A DNA stretch of 64,000 nucleotides from Panonychus citri (lineage: Eukaryota > Arthropoda > Arachnida > Trombidiformes > Tetranychidae): the NCBI RefSeq assembly GCF_014898815.1, contig NW_026515539.1, forward strand, positions 806,001-870,000, written 5' to 3'. The position numbers and the translations under genes were made by a program. Below are positions 20,099 to 30,354 of the stretch, in pieces (positions within the stretch are counted from its first letter, which is position 1; the number at the start of each line of letters is the position of its first letter). The notes below the pieces were generated by a model. The model did no database searches. It had not been told where the DNA came from and saw nothing but the letters and a program-made list of their open reading frames with translations.

Positions 20099-21380
20099 GT
20101 GTATTGGAAAGGATAATTTTCACTTGGAATTGTAATTAAAAGTAACAATTAGAAAAGAAAGAGAAGCAAATAAAGAGAAACAAGTAACATGCTTTTTTCC
20201 TTCTTCCATATCACCAGACCGAAAGGGCGTGGATTTGGATACGTCATAGTCTTTAAATGGAATTGGTAACCAAGAGTAATGAGATTTAATTCCCAATTTT
20301 AATTTACTTTTTTTCTTTTCGCAATTAATGTGCCTTCTTTTTCTTTCTTGTCAATATTTTAAATCAATTCTCATATTAACGAGAACAATTAATTCTTACC
20401 TTTAACTGTGTGGATTAAATTCAAAGTGTTTACCTTCTCAAAGTAATTTAATGGAAAATTTTAATTTTGTTTTGTTCTCTTTTTGTTGGAAAAGAAAATT
20501 TTATTCTAAATGTTGACATGAATTCTTGTCAACTTTCAGTTTATTCTTATTTTTTTTTCTCTTTCTCTTTCTCTCATTCCCTCCTCATCTTAAATCATCA
20601 ATTGATTTTTAGTTGATTTGATTGTTTTCTAATTGTTTGTGTTTGGAAGTTTTACTATTTTCTGTTCCTTTTTATTCTATTCTTTTTTGTTTATATTTTC
20701 TATTTTATTCTATTCTACTTTCAATTCTATTGGATTATTATATTGGAAATCATGAAGGTAGAAGTTAATTTTAAGATGAAACATATTCTTAAAAGAAATG
20801 TTGATTCTCTCCATCATCATCATCATCGTAATTCCCGGCGACGAAGACGAAGACAACAACAACAAGAACCCGCTAATTTACAACGAAATTTTGATCAATT
20901 ACTTACCGTTAAAAGAGCTCTGTTTGTTGATAGTAATTTAATTGATCATCACCGAGAAACTAGTGAATTTTTAAAAGCCGAACTGGACAAAATTGAAAAT
21001 GAACATTGTGCAAGATACAATTTTGATTTTAAAAATGAACTACCTTTAGATGGTAATTATCAATGGATTAAATTATCATCCAAATCATCATCATCATCAA
21101 CAATTATATCCCCATCTTCATCTTCACCAACAACAACAACAGTAGTTGAAACAAAAGTTACTTCTACTTCATCTCCATCATCACTACCAATCAAAGTTTC
21201 AAATTGGACCCAAAATCTACCAGATGAGAGAGATGATGGAGAAAGAAAGGTGAGAAAGCGAGAGTGAGTTTGTGTTTATGTTTTACAAAACTCTAATTTC
21301 TTTTCTCTGTTTATCCAGAAAAATCATCAACAATTGAGACTCAAAGAAAAGGTAACCAACCAACAACCAGTGTGAAGCCT
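20099..21380 (+). repeat. Direct duplication, copy 1 (CDK inhibitor gene plus promoter)
   Basis: This block recurs at 23906-25555 with an offset of 3807 bases at the start codon. The 650 bases of 5' flank are almost identical, with differences mainly in T runs. The copies differ in the intron: 69 bp here against 428 bp in copy 2. Confidence 0.92.
20752..21375 (+). CDS. dap: Cip/Kip-family CDK inhibitor, copy 1
   Basis: Two exons (20752-21249 and 21319-21375) give 184 residues. After a basic, His/Arg/Gln-run N-terminus (about 1-50) comes a CDI domain at about 58-105: KRALFVDSN supplies the cyclin-binding RxLF motif, followed by the linker helix with LKAELDKIE, then RYNFDFKNELPLDGNYQWIK, which matches the CDK-binding WNFDFxxxxPLxGxYxW region of p27/dacapo. 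A Ser/Thr-rich tail ends in a short basic exon. Such proteins bind cyclin-CDK2 complexes and stop the cell cycle when cells leave it to differentiate. I start at the ATG at 20752. Copy 2 at 24559 differs at few positions (for example PLDG versus PLEG) and in Ser run length. Both CDI domains are intact. Confidence 0.88.
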
Positions 21381-21569
21381 ATCTCATTCGTACATTTTGT
21401 TTTGTTTTATAAATATCTACCTTTTGGTGTCTCCTTTTCATCTTCTTCTCTTATACCAACACAATTCTCCCCCTTTTCCTGATTATCTCTTTAACCACCA
21501 TCACCACCATCATCTTTGACATAAACAACATCTCTACATTGTTGATAAATACTAATATAAGAAAAAATC
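21381..21569 (+). repeat. Block B, copy 1 (leader of the zinc-finger gene)
   Basis: This is nearly identical to 25812-25999, which lies upstream of the G-gamma start codon. Here it directly follows the CDK inhibitor stop and ends some 30 bases before the ATG of the zinc-finger ORF, so it may serve as that gene's promoter or leader. Confidence 0.85.
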
Positions 21570-21599
21570 TTGGTGTCCGAGTGTCTTGGAGCCATTAAA

Positions 21600-22484
21600 A
21601 TGCCTGGTTTGGATGAATATGGGTTAAAATGCTTATACGATCTATTGTACAAAGGTTTTCATCTTACTGGTCCAAGTAGAGCTGATGACGTTATTACCCG
21701 ATTAAATAATTTGGATATTCCATTGGCCAATCAGGGAAAAAATGGTTCCATTGATGTAGAAACTAACGATGACAATGGTGGTCATCTTGTTGGAAAGAAT
21801 TCATCTCGAAATGATGCTCAAAGAAAACATCAACACCAATCTAATGTTCATAATGATGGACGGAATGATATTCCCAATGATGCTCATAACAACGTAAATA
21901 GTGATAACTACTCTCCAAAGCCGCCTTCATCTACCGATTCAACGGATTCTTCATGGTCAAACCGTTTACGGATTCGTAAGCGAAAAATTTTTACTTCCTC
22001 GTCAGCTGATGAATCAGATCCGAGCCCAACTCCAATCACAGTGAAACCCAATCCAACAAAAACTCCAAATCCATCTAAAACCACCACAACTGCAACTCCA
22101 ACCACACAAACCTCTTCAACATCCATCAAATTAACTGAATCACAAGCAACTTTCGCAACGCCCATCAGCGCATCAAGACGAAGCTCTAAACTTATGTCTC
22201 CATCAAATGATGACAATGATGAGCCCAATGCAATTTCTCAAGAAGACCGAGATATTCAGAGAATCACTTCTGTGATAAAAAGCTTCCTCCCACATCCTGC
22301 ATGCTTCCTAGTTGAGGATGGTAATTTAGAGTGCTTTGTATGTGGTGAAATCTTCCGTTATCGTGATAATTGGCGAAGACATTTACTCGAACAACACTTT
22401 CACCTTACCTTCTTGTGTCCTTCATGTGGGCAGAAATTCAAGAGAAGAGGAAAATGCTCGGAACATATGTTAAAGTGTCGTTAG
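21600..22484 (+). CDS. Zinc-finger protein lying between the CDK-inhibitor copies
   Basis: An intronless ORF of 294 residues from the ATG at 21600. The N-terminal ~55 residues (MPGLDEYGLKCLYDLLYKGF) may be a folded helical region. Residues ~60-215 are low complexity (Asn/Asp/His, then Pro/Thr/Ser) with one basic patch RLRIRKRK. The C-terminus has a C2H2 finger (CFVCGEIFRYRDNWRRHLLE, then QH) and a second finger of C2HC type ending in MLKC. Two fingers with this spacing suggest a nucleic-acid-binding nuclear protein. There is no counterpart in copy 2 of the surrounding duplication. Being intronless and flanked by duplicated blocks, it may be a retrocopy or an insertion. I cannot name the family. 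Confidence 0.6.
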   Translation: MPGLDEYGLKCLYDLLYKGFHLTGPSRADDVITRLNNLDIPLANQGKNGSIDVETNDDNGGHLVGKNSSRNDAQRKHQHQSNVHNDGRNDIPNDAHNNVNSDNYSPKPPSSTDSTDSSWSNRLRIRKRKIFTSSSADESDPSPTPITVKPNPTKTPNPSKTTTTATPTTQTSSTSIKLTESQATFATPISASRRSSKLMSPSNDDNDEPNAISQEDRDIQRITSVIKSFLPHPACFLVEDGNLECFVCGEIFRYRDNWRRHLLEQHFHLTFLCPSCGQKFKRRGKCSEHMLKCR

Positions 22485-22539
22485 AATAATGAATAGTTAT
22501 AGACAAATAGCCTTACAGAAATAACTAATTTCTTATTCT

Positions 22540-22705
22540 CATCATCTTATTCACCATCATCAATATAACATCATTACCATTCTATCATCTCCACCACCAC
22601 CCTTTTCCTATCCTCTTGTTTCTCTCTCTTTCTCTCTCTGTCTCTCTCTCATTTGCTTGATAATTTAAACCCTTGTGTTTAGTCAATTATAACCTAAGTC
22701 AATTC
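22540..22705 (+). repeat. Block A, copy 1
   Basis: Nearly identical to 25642-25810 apart from a CT-run length change. Here it follows the zinc-finger stop; in copy 2 it lies directly before block B, so the order of A and B is swapped between copies. Confidence 0.85.
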
Positions 22706-23330
22706 ATCGTCAAAATCAATTAAATCAACATCACCGCTACCTACCAAAACAACAACAAAAACTTCTCCAATCCATTCACCGGAATCGAGGGGAAATATTG
22801 TGAATTCTCGTCATCATAGTCAATATCATTTTCACCACCAGCATTTGCTTAACCAAAGCAAGCTCATCACCTTTATCAATTAAATCATCATTTTCGATTT
22901 CGTAACAATATAACAGTTAATTTAACAACTAATTACCCTTTTGATCAATTAAATATTAAAGTTAATATTGAAAACTTCAACTGTCATAATGCAGTGAAAG
23001 TGACCAACATTTAAAAAAGTCGAACCTCGTTCAGTTATAATGAGCGGGATGACGATTCTTAACATGTGATGGATCATCGAGCCATCGTCAGGTAACTTCA
23101 CTCACCTCATCAAACTCTATTCTCTTACATGAGTTGATTGTCCAAGATATTCAAATAGACCTTCATCAGGTAATAGTTATGATAATTGAATTTAGTATTA
23201 CAATTATTGTTAGGTTATCATCTCATTCGGTGTTATTATTTAGTGAATTGGAGATATTTTTAACCGATAATTACCTGTACCTTCAATCTATCGGTTAAAA
23301 CTAATCTTTTTGTCTTATTTTCTCGTAAAG
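22706..23330. other. Region before the engrailed-like exons
   Basis: No intact gene. An open stretch of about 45 codons at roughly 22745-22885 with His/Gln/Ser-rich coding could be a relic of a low-complexity engrailed N-terminus. Near 23080-23092 the bases read PSSG before a GTAAC donor, as in the engrailed sequence before the homeodomain, but a stop lies just upstream in that frame. Confidence 0.35.
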
Positions 23331-23725
23331 GTCCAAGATCAAGAAAGGCTTCGAACTGGATTCTCAGCCGAGCAATTAACATGATTGCAGCAAGAATTCA
23401 AAATGATAACAAGTAAGTAACAATAAGACCATTTTCTTTTTGCTTATAATATTAATGTTGATGATGGAAAACTAATTGTCAATAATTGTCTTTGACTCTT
23501 TTCATCTTGTATGACAATTGAACCAGATATTTAAATGATAAACATCGTAAAGCATTGGCGCGAGATCTTAAACTAAATGAATCTCAGATTAATATTTGGA
23601 TCCAAAATAAACAAGCCAAGAGATCAACCGGCTCACATAATCCATTGGCTCTTCACCTAATAGCCCAGAGGCCTTATAATCATTCCACCATGGAAAAGGA
23701 AGGAAGGAGAAGAAGACAAAGATGA
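23331..23725 (+). pseudogene. en: Engrailed-class homeobox fragment, damaged
   Basis: Two exon-like blocks (23331-23412 and 23527-23725) with good splice sites (GTAAGT donor, CCAG acceptor). The second encodes homeodomain helices 2 and 3 and the engrailed-only tail: NESQINIWIQNKQAKRSTGS, then HNPLALHLIAQRPYNHST, matching the EH5 region. In the first block the spliced frame reads PRSRK and then non-homologous residues, whereas the +1 frame holds the expected homeodomain start (RLRTGFSAEQLT, stop, LQQEF) with an in-frame TGA. Two opposite frame changes therefore bracket helix 1. The contact Asn51 is kept (QNK), but WF becomes WI. Upstream coding exons are not recognisable, so a decayed partial copy is most likely. 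The class assignment is strong; whether it is expressed is unknown. Confidence 0.75.
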
Positions 23726-23905
23726 TGACAATTAATATATTGTTGATCGAATTGGAGATTGTCGAAAATTTCTTCTCTTCGAAGGAGAAAAATTCTTCAT
23801 ATTTGTAACCATAGATGAACCCAATTAATTTATTTACATGTTTTTAAGAAAAGAACAGTAAAAACCGAGAGACAGAAGGAGAATAGATATAAAGATGATC
23901 GGGAA
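23726..23905. other. Spacer before CDK-inhibitor copy 2
   Basis: Short AT-rich DNA following the homeobox relic; no feature seen. Confidence 0.4.
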
Positions 23906-25555
23906 GTGTATTGGAAAGGATAATTTTCACTTGGAATTGTAATTAAAAGTAACAATTAGAAAAGAAAGAGAAGCAAATAAAGAGAAACAAGTAACATGCT
24001 TTTTTCCTTCTTCCATATCACCAGACCGAAAGGGCGTGGATTTGGATACGTCATAGTCTTTAAATGGAATTGGTAACCAAGAGTAATGAGATTTAATTCC
24101 CAATTTTAATTTACTTTTTTTCTTTTCGCAATTAATGTGCCTTCTTTTTCTTTCTTGTCAATATTTTAAATCAATTCTCATATTAACGAGAACAATTAAT
24201 TCTTACCTTTAACTGTGTGGATTAAATTCAAAGTGTTTACCTTCTCAAAGTAATTTAATGGAAAATTTTAATTTTGTTTTGTTCTCTTTTTTGTTGGAAA
24301 AGAAAATTTTATTCTAAATGTTGACATGAATTCTTGTCAACTTTCAGTTTATTCTTATTTTTTTTCTCTTTCTCTTTCTCTCATTCCCTCCTCATCTTAA
24401 ATCATCGATTGATTTTTAGTTGATTTGATTGTTTTCTAATTGTTTGTGTTTGGAAGTTTTACTATTTTCTGTTCCTTTTTATTCTATTCTTTTTTGTTTA
24501 TATTTTCTATTTTATTCTATTCTACTTTCAATTCTATTGGATTATTATATTGGAAATCATGAAGGTAGAAGTTAATTTTAAGATGAAACATATTCTTAAA
24601 AGAAATGTTGATTCTCTCCATCATCATCATCATCGTAATTCCCGGCGACGAAGACGAAGACAACAACAACAAGAACCCGCTAATTTACAACGAAATTTTG
24701 ATCAATTACTTACCGTTAAAAGAGCTCTGTTTGTTGATAGTAATTTAATTGATCATCACCGAGAAACTAGTGAATTTTTAAAAGCCGAACTGGACAAAAT
24801 TGAAAATGAACATTGTGCAAGATACAATTTTGATTTTAAAAATGAACTACCTTTAGAAGGTAATTATCAATGGATTAAATTATCATCTAAATCATCATCA
24901 TCGTCAACAATTTCATCTCCATCTTCATCTTCATCTTCACCAACAACAACAACAACAATTGTAGAAACAAAAGTTACTTCTACTTCATCTCCATCATCAC
25001 TACCAATCAAAGTTTCAAATTGGACCCAAAATCTACCAGATGAGAGAGATGATGGAGAAAGAAAGGTGAGAAAGAGAGAGAGAGAGTGTGTAATGAAAAT
25101 GAAAAAAGAAAGAGAAAAAGAAAGTAAAATATACTAGGGCGTAGAAAAGAAAGAGAAAGAAACCGAGAGTCTCTTTGAGTCTGTCTAGAAGAGAAAAAAA
25201 AACGAGCCATTTTCTGGTTTCTCTTTCTCTCTCTTTCGTTCCTCTCATTTTCTCTTTCTCTATTTTCCAAAGAGTCTATTTTTCCTCTCTTCTTTTTCCT
25301 CCATCATCTTTCTTTCTTCTTTTTCATCTTCATCTGTCATTACATTATTACCTGATTTACCTTTTTTATATTTTGTTTTTCCACACATAAATATCATCAT
25401 CATCTTCATCACCTTCTCTCATCAAAAACCAAGAAAAGAAAAAAAATTTCCAATTTCTTTTTTCTTTCTGTTTCTCCTTCTCTGTTTATCCAGAAAAATC
25501 ATCAACAATTGAGACTCAAGGAAAAGGTAACCAACCAACAACCAGTGTGAAGCCT
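23906..25555 (+). repeat. Direct duplication, copy 2
   Basis: Second copy of 20099-21380. The left edge is sharp at GTGTATTGG. It contains an intron about 359 bp longer, filled with GA/CT-rich simple sequence. Confidence 0.92.
24559..25550 (+). CDS. dap: Cip/Kip-family CDK inhibitor, copy 2
   Basis: Two exons (24559-25065 and 25494-25550) give 187 residues, three more than copy 1 through longer Ser and Thr runs. The N-terminal homopolymer region, the RxLF motif, the NFDF and PLEGNYQW blocks of the CDI domain and the basic last exon all match copy 1. The intron is 428 bp, mostly (GA)n/(CT)n-like sequence, against 69 bp in copy 1. In-frame reading through the donor gives only a short basic tail. 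The two genes are head-to-tail paralogues with shared promoters, so a dosage increase of a cell-cycle brake is the simplest consequence. Which copy is ancestral cannot be decided from sequence alone; the contiguity with G-gamma hints at copy 2. Confidence 0.88.
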
Positions 25556-25641
25556 AAAGTGTTATATGCTGCACGTATTGAATGAATATATTTCTTTCTG
25601 TGTGTCTATCTGATTGTAAGGAGCCCTGTTGATACCACTCA

Positions 25642-25999
25642 CATCATCTTATTCACCATCATCAATATAACATCATTACCATTCTATCATCTCCACCACC
25701 ACCCTTTTCCTATCCTCTTGTTTCTCTCTCTGTCTCTTTCTCTCTCTCTCTCTCATTTGCTTGATAATTTAAACCCTTGTGTTTAGTCAATTATAACCTA
25801 AGTCAATTCAAATCTCATTCGTACATTTTGTTTTTGTTTTATAAATATCTACCTTTTGGTGTCTCCTTTTCATCTTCTCATATACCAACACAATTCTCCC
25901 CCTTTTCCTGATTATCTCTTTAACCACCATCACCACCATCATCTTTGACATAAACAACATCTCTACATTGTTGATAAATACTAATATAAGAAAAAAATC
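25642..25999 (+). repeat. Blocks A and B, copy 2, upstream of G-gamma
   Basis: Block A (25642-25810) is directly joined to block B (25812-25999). Both recur around the zinc-finger gene at 22540-22705 and 21381-21569 in the opposite order. The segment lies 300 bases before the G-gamma ATG and is probably its leader or promoter region. Confidence 0.85.
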
Positions 26000-26303
26000 C
26001 TAACATTCTATCGCCTTGTTGTTTTCTTCTCAATTTTATATCGTATTGTATTCCCTGAATTTCGGTGTTTTCTCTCTATCTCTTATATTCGGTTTATCTT
26101 GTCTATTCCCTTGCCATCATTTCACATCAACTTGTTTTTTTTTCTTTCTTTCTCTCTCTTTACACACACAACCATCAATAAGTATACACATCGCATCCAC
26201 CATCTCGCCATCATCTTTGTCACACTATATCTCAACCTTTTCTCTTTCCTTTGTCTCTGTCAATTAACAAAAAAAGTGTCTCTCAACAATATAACAATTA
26301 GAA

Positions 26304-28078
26304 ATGGATAAAGATACACTTCAGAAACAAATTGAAAACATGAGGATACAAGCACATATGGAAAGATGGCCTCTCTCTAAATCAATTCAAGCGTAAGTCT
26401 AATATTCAATAATTGACTTATTCCATCACATCTTCAATCTTATGCAATCCACAATTTCATTCATAATCAGTTAATCAGAGATGTTTTCTCTCTCTTTCTG
26501 TTCGATTCTCTCTTTGCAAGAAAAAAAAGCAATGTGTTGATATATAATAACCTTTATTCTCTCTATGATATCTCATGTTTACTCCGCTGGATTCAGGTTT
26601 TAGTTCAATTTGTGCAGCTTCATCTTCTCACCCTCTAACCTAAATTTCTCACCTTCCTTATCAACCAAATATTCCTTTTAAACTATCGTCAATTGCCTTT
26701 GATTATAATCAAATTCTGTCAAACAATCACAACATTTTAATTGTTCCTTTGTTGTTGTCAATGGTTGATGAACAAAATCCACCAAAAAAGGCTCATGGTT
26801 CTGTGTCTTGGTTTGATTTTCTCTCTCTCTATTTCTCTTTCTACCATTTTACTTTCGAAGATTCTTGTTTTATTCCTTCTCTCTCACAGGCGCATATAAC
26901 ATTAGGAAGAAATTAGAATTATCAAAAGAAAGATAGAAAGAGATTTAGACAGAGAGATAGGAGAGAAAGCCTTGTTAGAGAGCAAGATCCACCGTGAATA
27001 CAAAGGAGTGGTTCAAATATGAATTTCTCTCATCACAAAAATCTCTCTCCAATGGAATCATGTTTTCCATTGTTATTGTTTTGTCCTCTTTCTCTAGATT
27101 AATTGTTGACCTGGTTCTCTCTTTTGTTAATTGAAACAATTGAAAAGCTAATTACGATCACAATAGATTTAGATTAATCCATTCAATTGATTATCTTAAC
27201 AACTTTTTATCTTGTTGTTTGATGACATCTTTTTTTCCTGTCTAATTAATGATCCAGAGTTGAGGTGATAACATGGCGGTGGTAAAATTCCCGCAGAATT
27301 TGAAATTATTATTTATCCAATTAGTTGATGAAAAAAAATGGCTTCTCATTTAAAGTAAAACTAATCACATTCATTACCAACAATTAGCTGATGACAACTT
27401 TTCCCAAATCTCAATCACTTTGACATTTTAACTTTCCACTTCTCTGTTTTCTTATTCATTGATTTTGATTACATGATTGATTACATATTTTTGAGATTCA
27501 TTTTGTATCTTTCATATTAACCTTCAATTGGATTAACATGAATACAATTTAAACAAACACAATCAGCTTTTCTTCATCTCATCCCATTGTTTGTCTAAGG
27601 TTTCACTTGATTTTTTATCTCCTTTCAATCCCTTAACCTTTTCCCTTATTATCAATTGTTTAGTTACATTGATTGATATTAATTTTATATAAATAGTAAT
27701 TTGTTTTTCTCTCAATTTAAATCTATTCAGTTGAAAATTTATATGTTCACAATGAACTACTCAGTACTTTTCCCTGTGAACATCAATCTAAATTATTCAT
27801 TAATTTCCCGGCTACCGGTTTATTAGTTTCCCATCAATTTCTTGACAGTTTGTTTATTAAATTTTCAATGATTATGTGATGATTGAAAAGACCTTTCATT
27901 TTATTTGATAAATGCAATTAACTAATAACTTGTATTCTGTTATTTCCTTTTTTTTTGTTAATTATCATTTAGATTGCGAGATTATATCGAAGAGAATGAG
28001 CCAATTGATCCATTGATACATGCACCGGATAAGAAAAACAATCCATGGGCTGAGAAAGGAAAATGCAATGTAATGTAA
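26304..28078 (+). CDS. Heterotrimeric G-protein gamma subunit (gamma-13-like)
   Basis: Two exons (26304-26392 and 27973-28078), separated by a 1580-base intron that is long for this window, encode 64 residues. The N-terminal helix (LQKQIENMRIQAHMERWPLS) forms the coiled coil with G-beta. Exon 2 gives LRDYIEENEPIDPLIHAPDK and the family's NPW motif (KNNPWAEKGKC). The C-terminus CNVM is a CAAX box; Met at the last place predicts farnesyl rather than geranylgeranyl attachment. The NNPWAEKGKC end is closest to vertebrate gamma-13, the type used in sensory and neural signalling. The protein would sit at the plasma membrane as a G-beta partner. The split Ala codon and clean stop support the model. 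Confidence 0.92.
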
Positions 28079-28784
28079 CAATCGGTTAAACAATTAACTT
28101 TTACCTTCGACCAATTTTCACAAACACCAACCACCACAACCACCAACAGCAACACCAACAATTCTGTCTACATCTAACTACTACTACAACTATTACCACT
28201 AATTACTACAACTAATACTTAATATTATTATAAAAATATTATGATAATTGATTAATAATTGGATTACATTGAGGATAAACTGCATTTTTAACCATCAACA
28301 ACAAAAACAACAACAACATCACAAAGCCAACACAACAACAGAAAAAACAACAAAACAGAAGAGAATCACAGAATTAGGTCCACAGAACAGAATTAACATC
28401 TCTGACCATTTAGGATGTACAATTTAATTGAATTAACCGTTTTCTCACTAATTGCAATTCATCAGAACCATCATTTCACACTAAAATTGCGAAAATGTTC
28501 ATCTTTTCAATCTTCTTTCAATAGACTGTTCTCTTCTCTTCATACCTCTTATCTCTCTCTCTCTCTCCCAATTTCTTCTCATCTTTTTCCTATTCTAAAT
28601 TATAATAATGAAAACAATTAAGACTGCTTCTAATAAAGATTGAATAACTGTTAATAATTTTTGTTTTTTCTCTGCTTAATTATTACAATTGATACATTCT
28701 GTATATCTATTAATATGAATAAGTTACAAAGAGGTGACACAGTCAACGAAAATTGTTTTCATTTGTTTCGTAAATTGTGATTAA
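28079..28784. other. 3' flanks of G-gamma and PDSS2
   Basis: The genes converge. The left part is an ACA/CAA-rich repeat-like UTR (about 28125-28350); no other gene seen. Confidence 0.45.
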
Positions 28785-30354
28785 TTATGTTTCCTTGATT
28801 GCGTTTATAATATTAATTAAGGCACATGAAGCATCACACTTTGAGAAACAATTGATTGCGTTTAATGCCTCATCAGCATATCGATTCCTAATTGAACGAA
28901 TCCTTTCAATTATCGGTCCTCCAGTTATGGAGCTGTACAATTTATCGATATCAATTTGAGTTGCTTGATTGTTGTTGATTGAGTTTGTTGTAGAGTCCGG
29001 AGCAATTAATATCTCTTTGTGATTTCGATTAGAATTAATTATTGATTCACTATCAGCTATTTGAAGTAACACTGGAAGTGACATAAGATCTATGACTAGT
29101 TCTGGGGTTGTTGATGATGAGGTTGTTGGAGTTATATTTGTGTTTAGATTATTTGTTGATTTTGAATGTTCCGAATGTGAATTAACAACATTAGTACTAT
29201 TATTTGATAGAAATGGTTCCATTTCGGTTAATATTTGCCAACAGAGACTAAAATTTTTACCAAATTTGAAAGCAGCTTCTTGAAGAAATAAATTTAAATT
29301 GGCCACCGAACTGATGGATTGACAAGCATGACCAGGTAGACTTGCATTCATCAGGTAATGACGTTTTTCCCAAACAGACACTGGATCACAGTTATCATCC
29401 TTTTGCCTTTCTTTGATTGGTAAAGATGATGAAGATGGAGAGGATGAAGGTAAATGGGACGGTGTTGGTGTTGGTGTTGGTGAGGATGAAGATGGTAATT
29501 GGGCATCACTTTGCATGATAAATTGTCCTTCGGTGAAGTCCGTAATTCCTTGGGACATCAAAAGATTAACATCAATTGAACGAAGTCTTCCCAGAGAAGC
29601 CCAAGCTCGGGCAACGTAAAAATCACCAAATAAAATCGCTAATTTATTATTATAATGAATATTCCAATCTTCAGCTTTAAGTCTACTTGATTCGCCAACA
29701 CGATGATTAGCAATTGTTTGATGAAGTAAATTGGTTTTGTAAATTAATTCAATAATCTCTGTTAATGTTAATTGTTTCTTCACAATCTCATTTGAAGCAT
29801 CAAAAGATTTTGAGTCCAACTTATCATTTTGATGGTGAGTTATTCTTGACATCAGGAGAAGTATCAATTCTCGCATTTGGATGTTGACATTATTGTAAAA
29901 TGCAGCACTGGAAGAAATGAAAAGAAAGGATAACAATTAATTCTTCCATTATATATTCAATCAAAAGAATATACAAATGAATGGATGAGAGATAAACAAA
30001 AAGGTTCCTATCAAATAAGATGGTTCAATGAATAGAAATGATAAAGAGACAATAACAAAATAAATCAATTTGTTTTCGCTCATCAACTTACTCGGTTGCC
30101 TCCAATAGATGATGATTCTTATTACCATATACTTGTCGTAATGTGTCAATCACTTCGTTCCTTGTGCGATTTAACACCAACATTGAATAATGTACAAGTT
30201 CTTGAGCTTCGATTAAGGCTCGATCAAGTTCACTGTTTACACCATTGAGAAGACTTTTACGAGCTGTTAGTACCTTAAAGGTGGCACAATTTCTGGAAGA
30301 GACTATGAGCCGTCCAAGGCGTCCATAATTAAACATTAACAGAGAGGCAAACAT
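28785..30354 (-). CDS. PDSS2: Decaprenyl-diphosphate synthase subunit 2
   Basis: Two exons (30354-30092 and 29907-28785) encode about 461 residues. The N-terminal exon matches the EAQELVHY..LLEATD region. Exon 2 has LTEIIELIYKTNLLHQTIAN, AILFGDFYVARAW, ITDFTEGQF, the HYLMNASLPGHACQSI helix, FKFGKNFSLCWQI and the RYADEALNAINCF end, in the order of PDSS2. It lacks the DDxxD motifs of catalytic prenyl synthases, as expected for subunit 2. PDSS1-PDSS2 makes the polyprenyl side chain of ubiquinone in mitochondria. Two Ser/Pro/Asn/Thr-rich insertions enlarge it relative to the human protein (399). The start ATG directly follows a TTTAG acceptor-like sequence, so another 5' exon is possible, for instance around 30690-30790. 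Confidence 0.88.

Noticed and set aside
21210..21375. Basic end of the CDK inhibitor (DERDDGERKKNHQQLRLKEK) resembling a bZIP basic region
   Set aside because: The match is limited to charged residues, lacks the NxxAAxxSR core and no leucine zipper follows.
25007..25390. Several ORFs on both strands in the CDK-inhibitor copy 2 intron
   Set aside because: They are translations of GA/CT simple sequence (Leu/Ser/Phe or Arg/Glu runs) inside a well-bounded intron.
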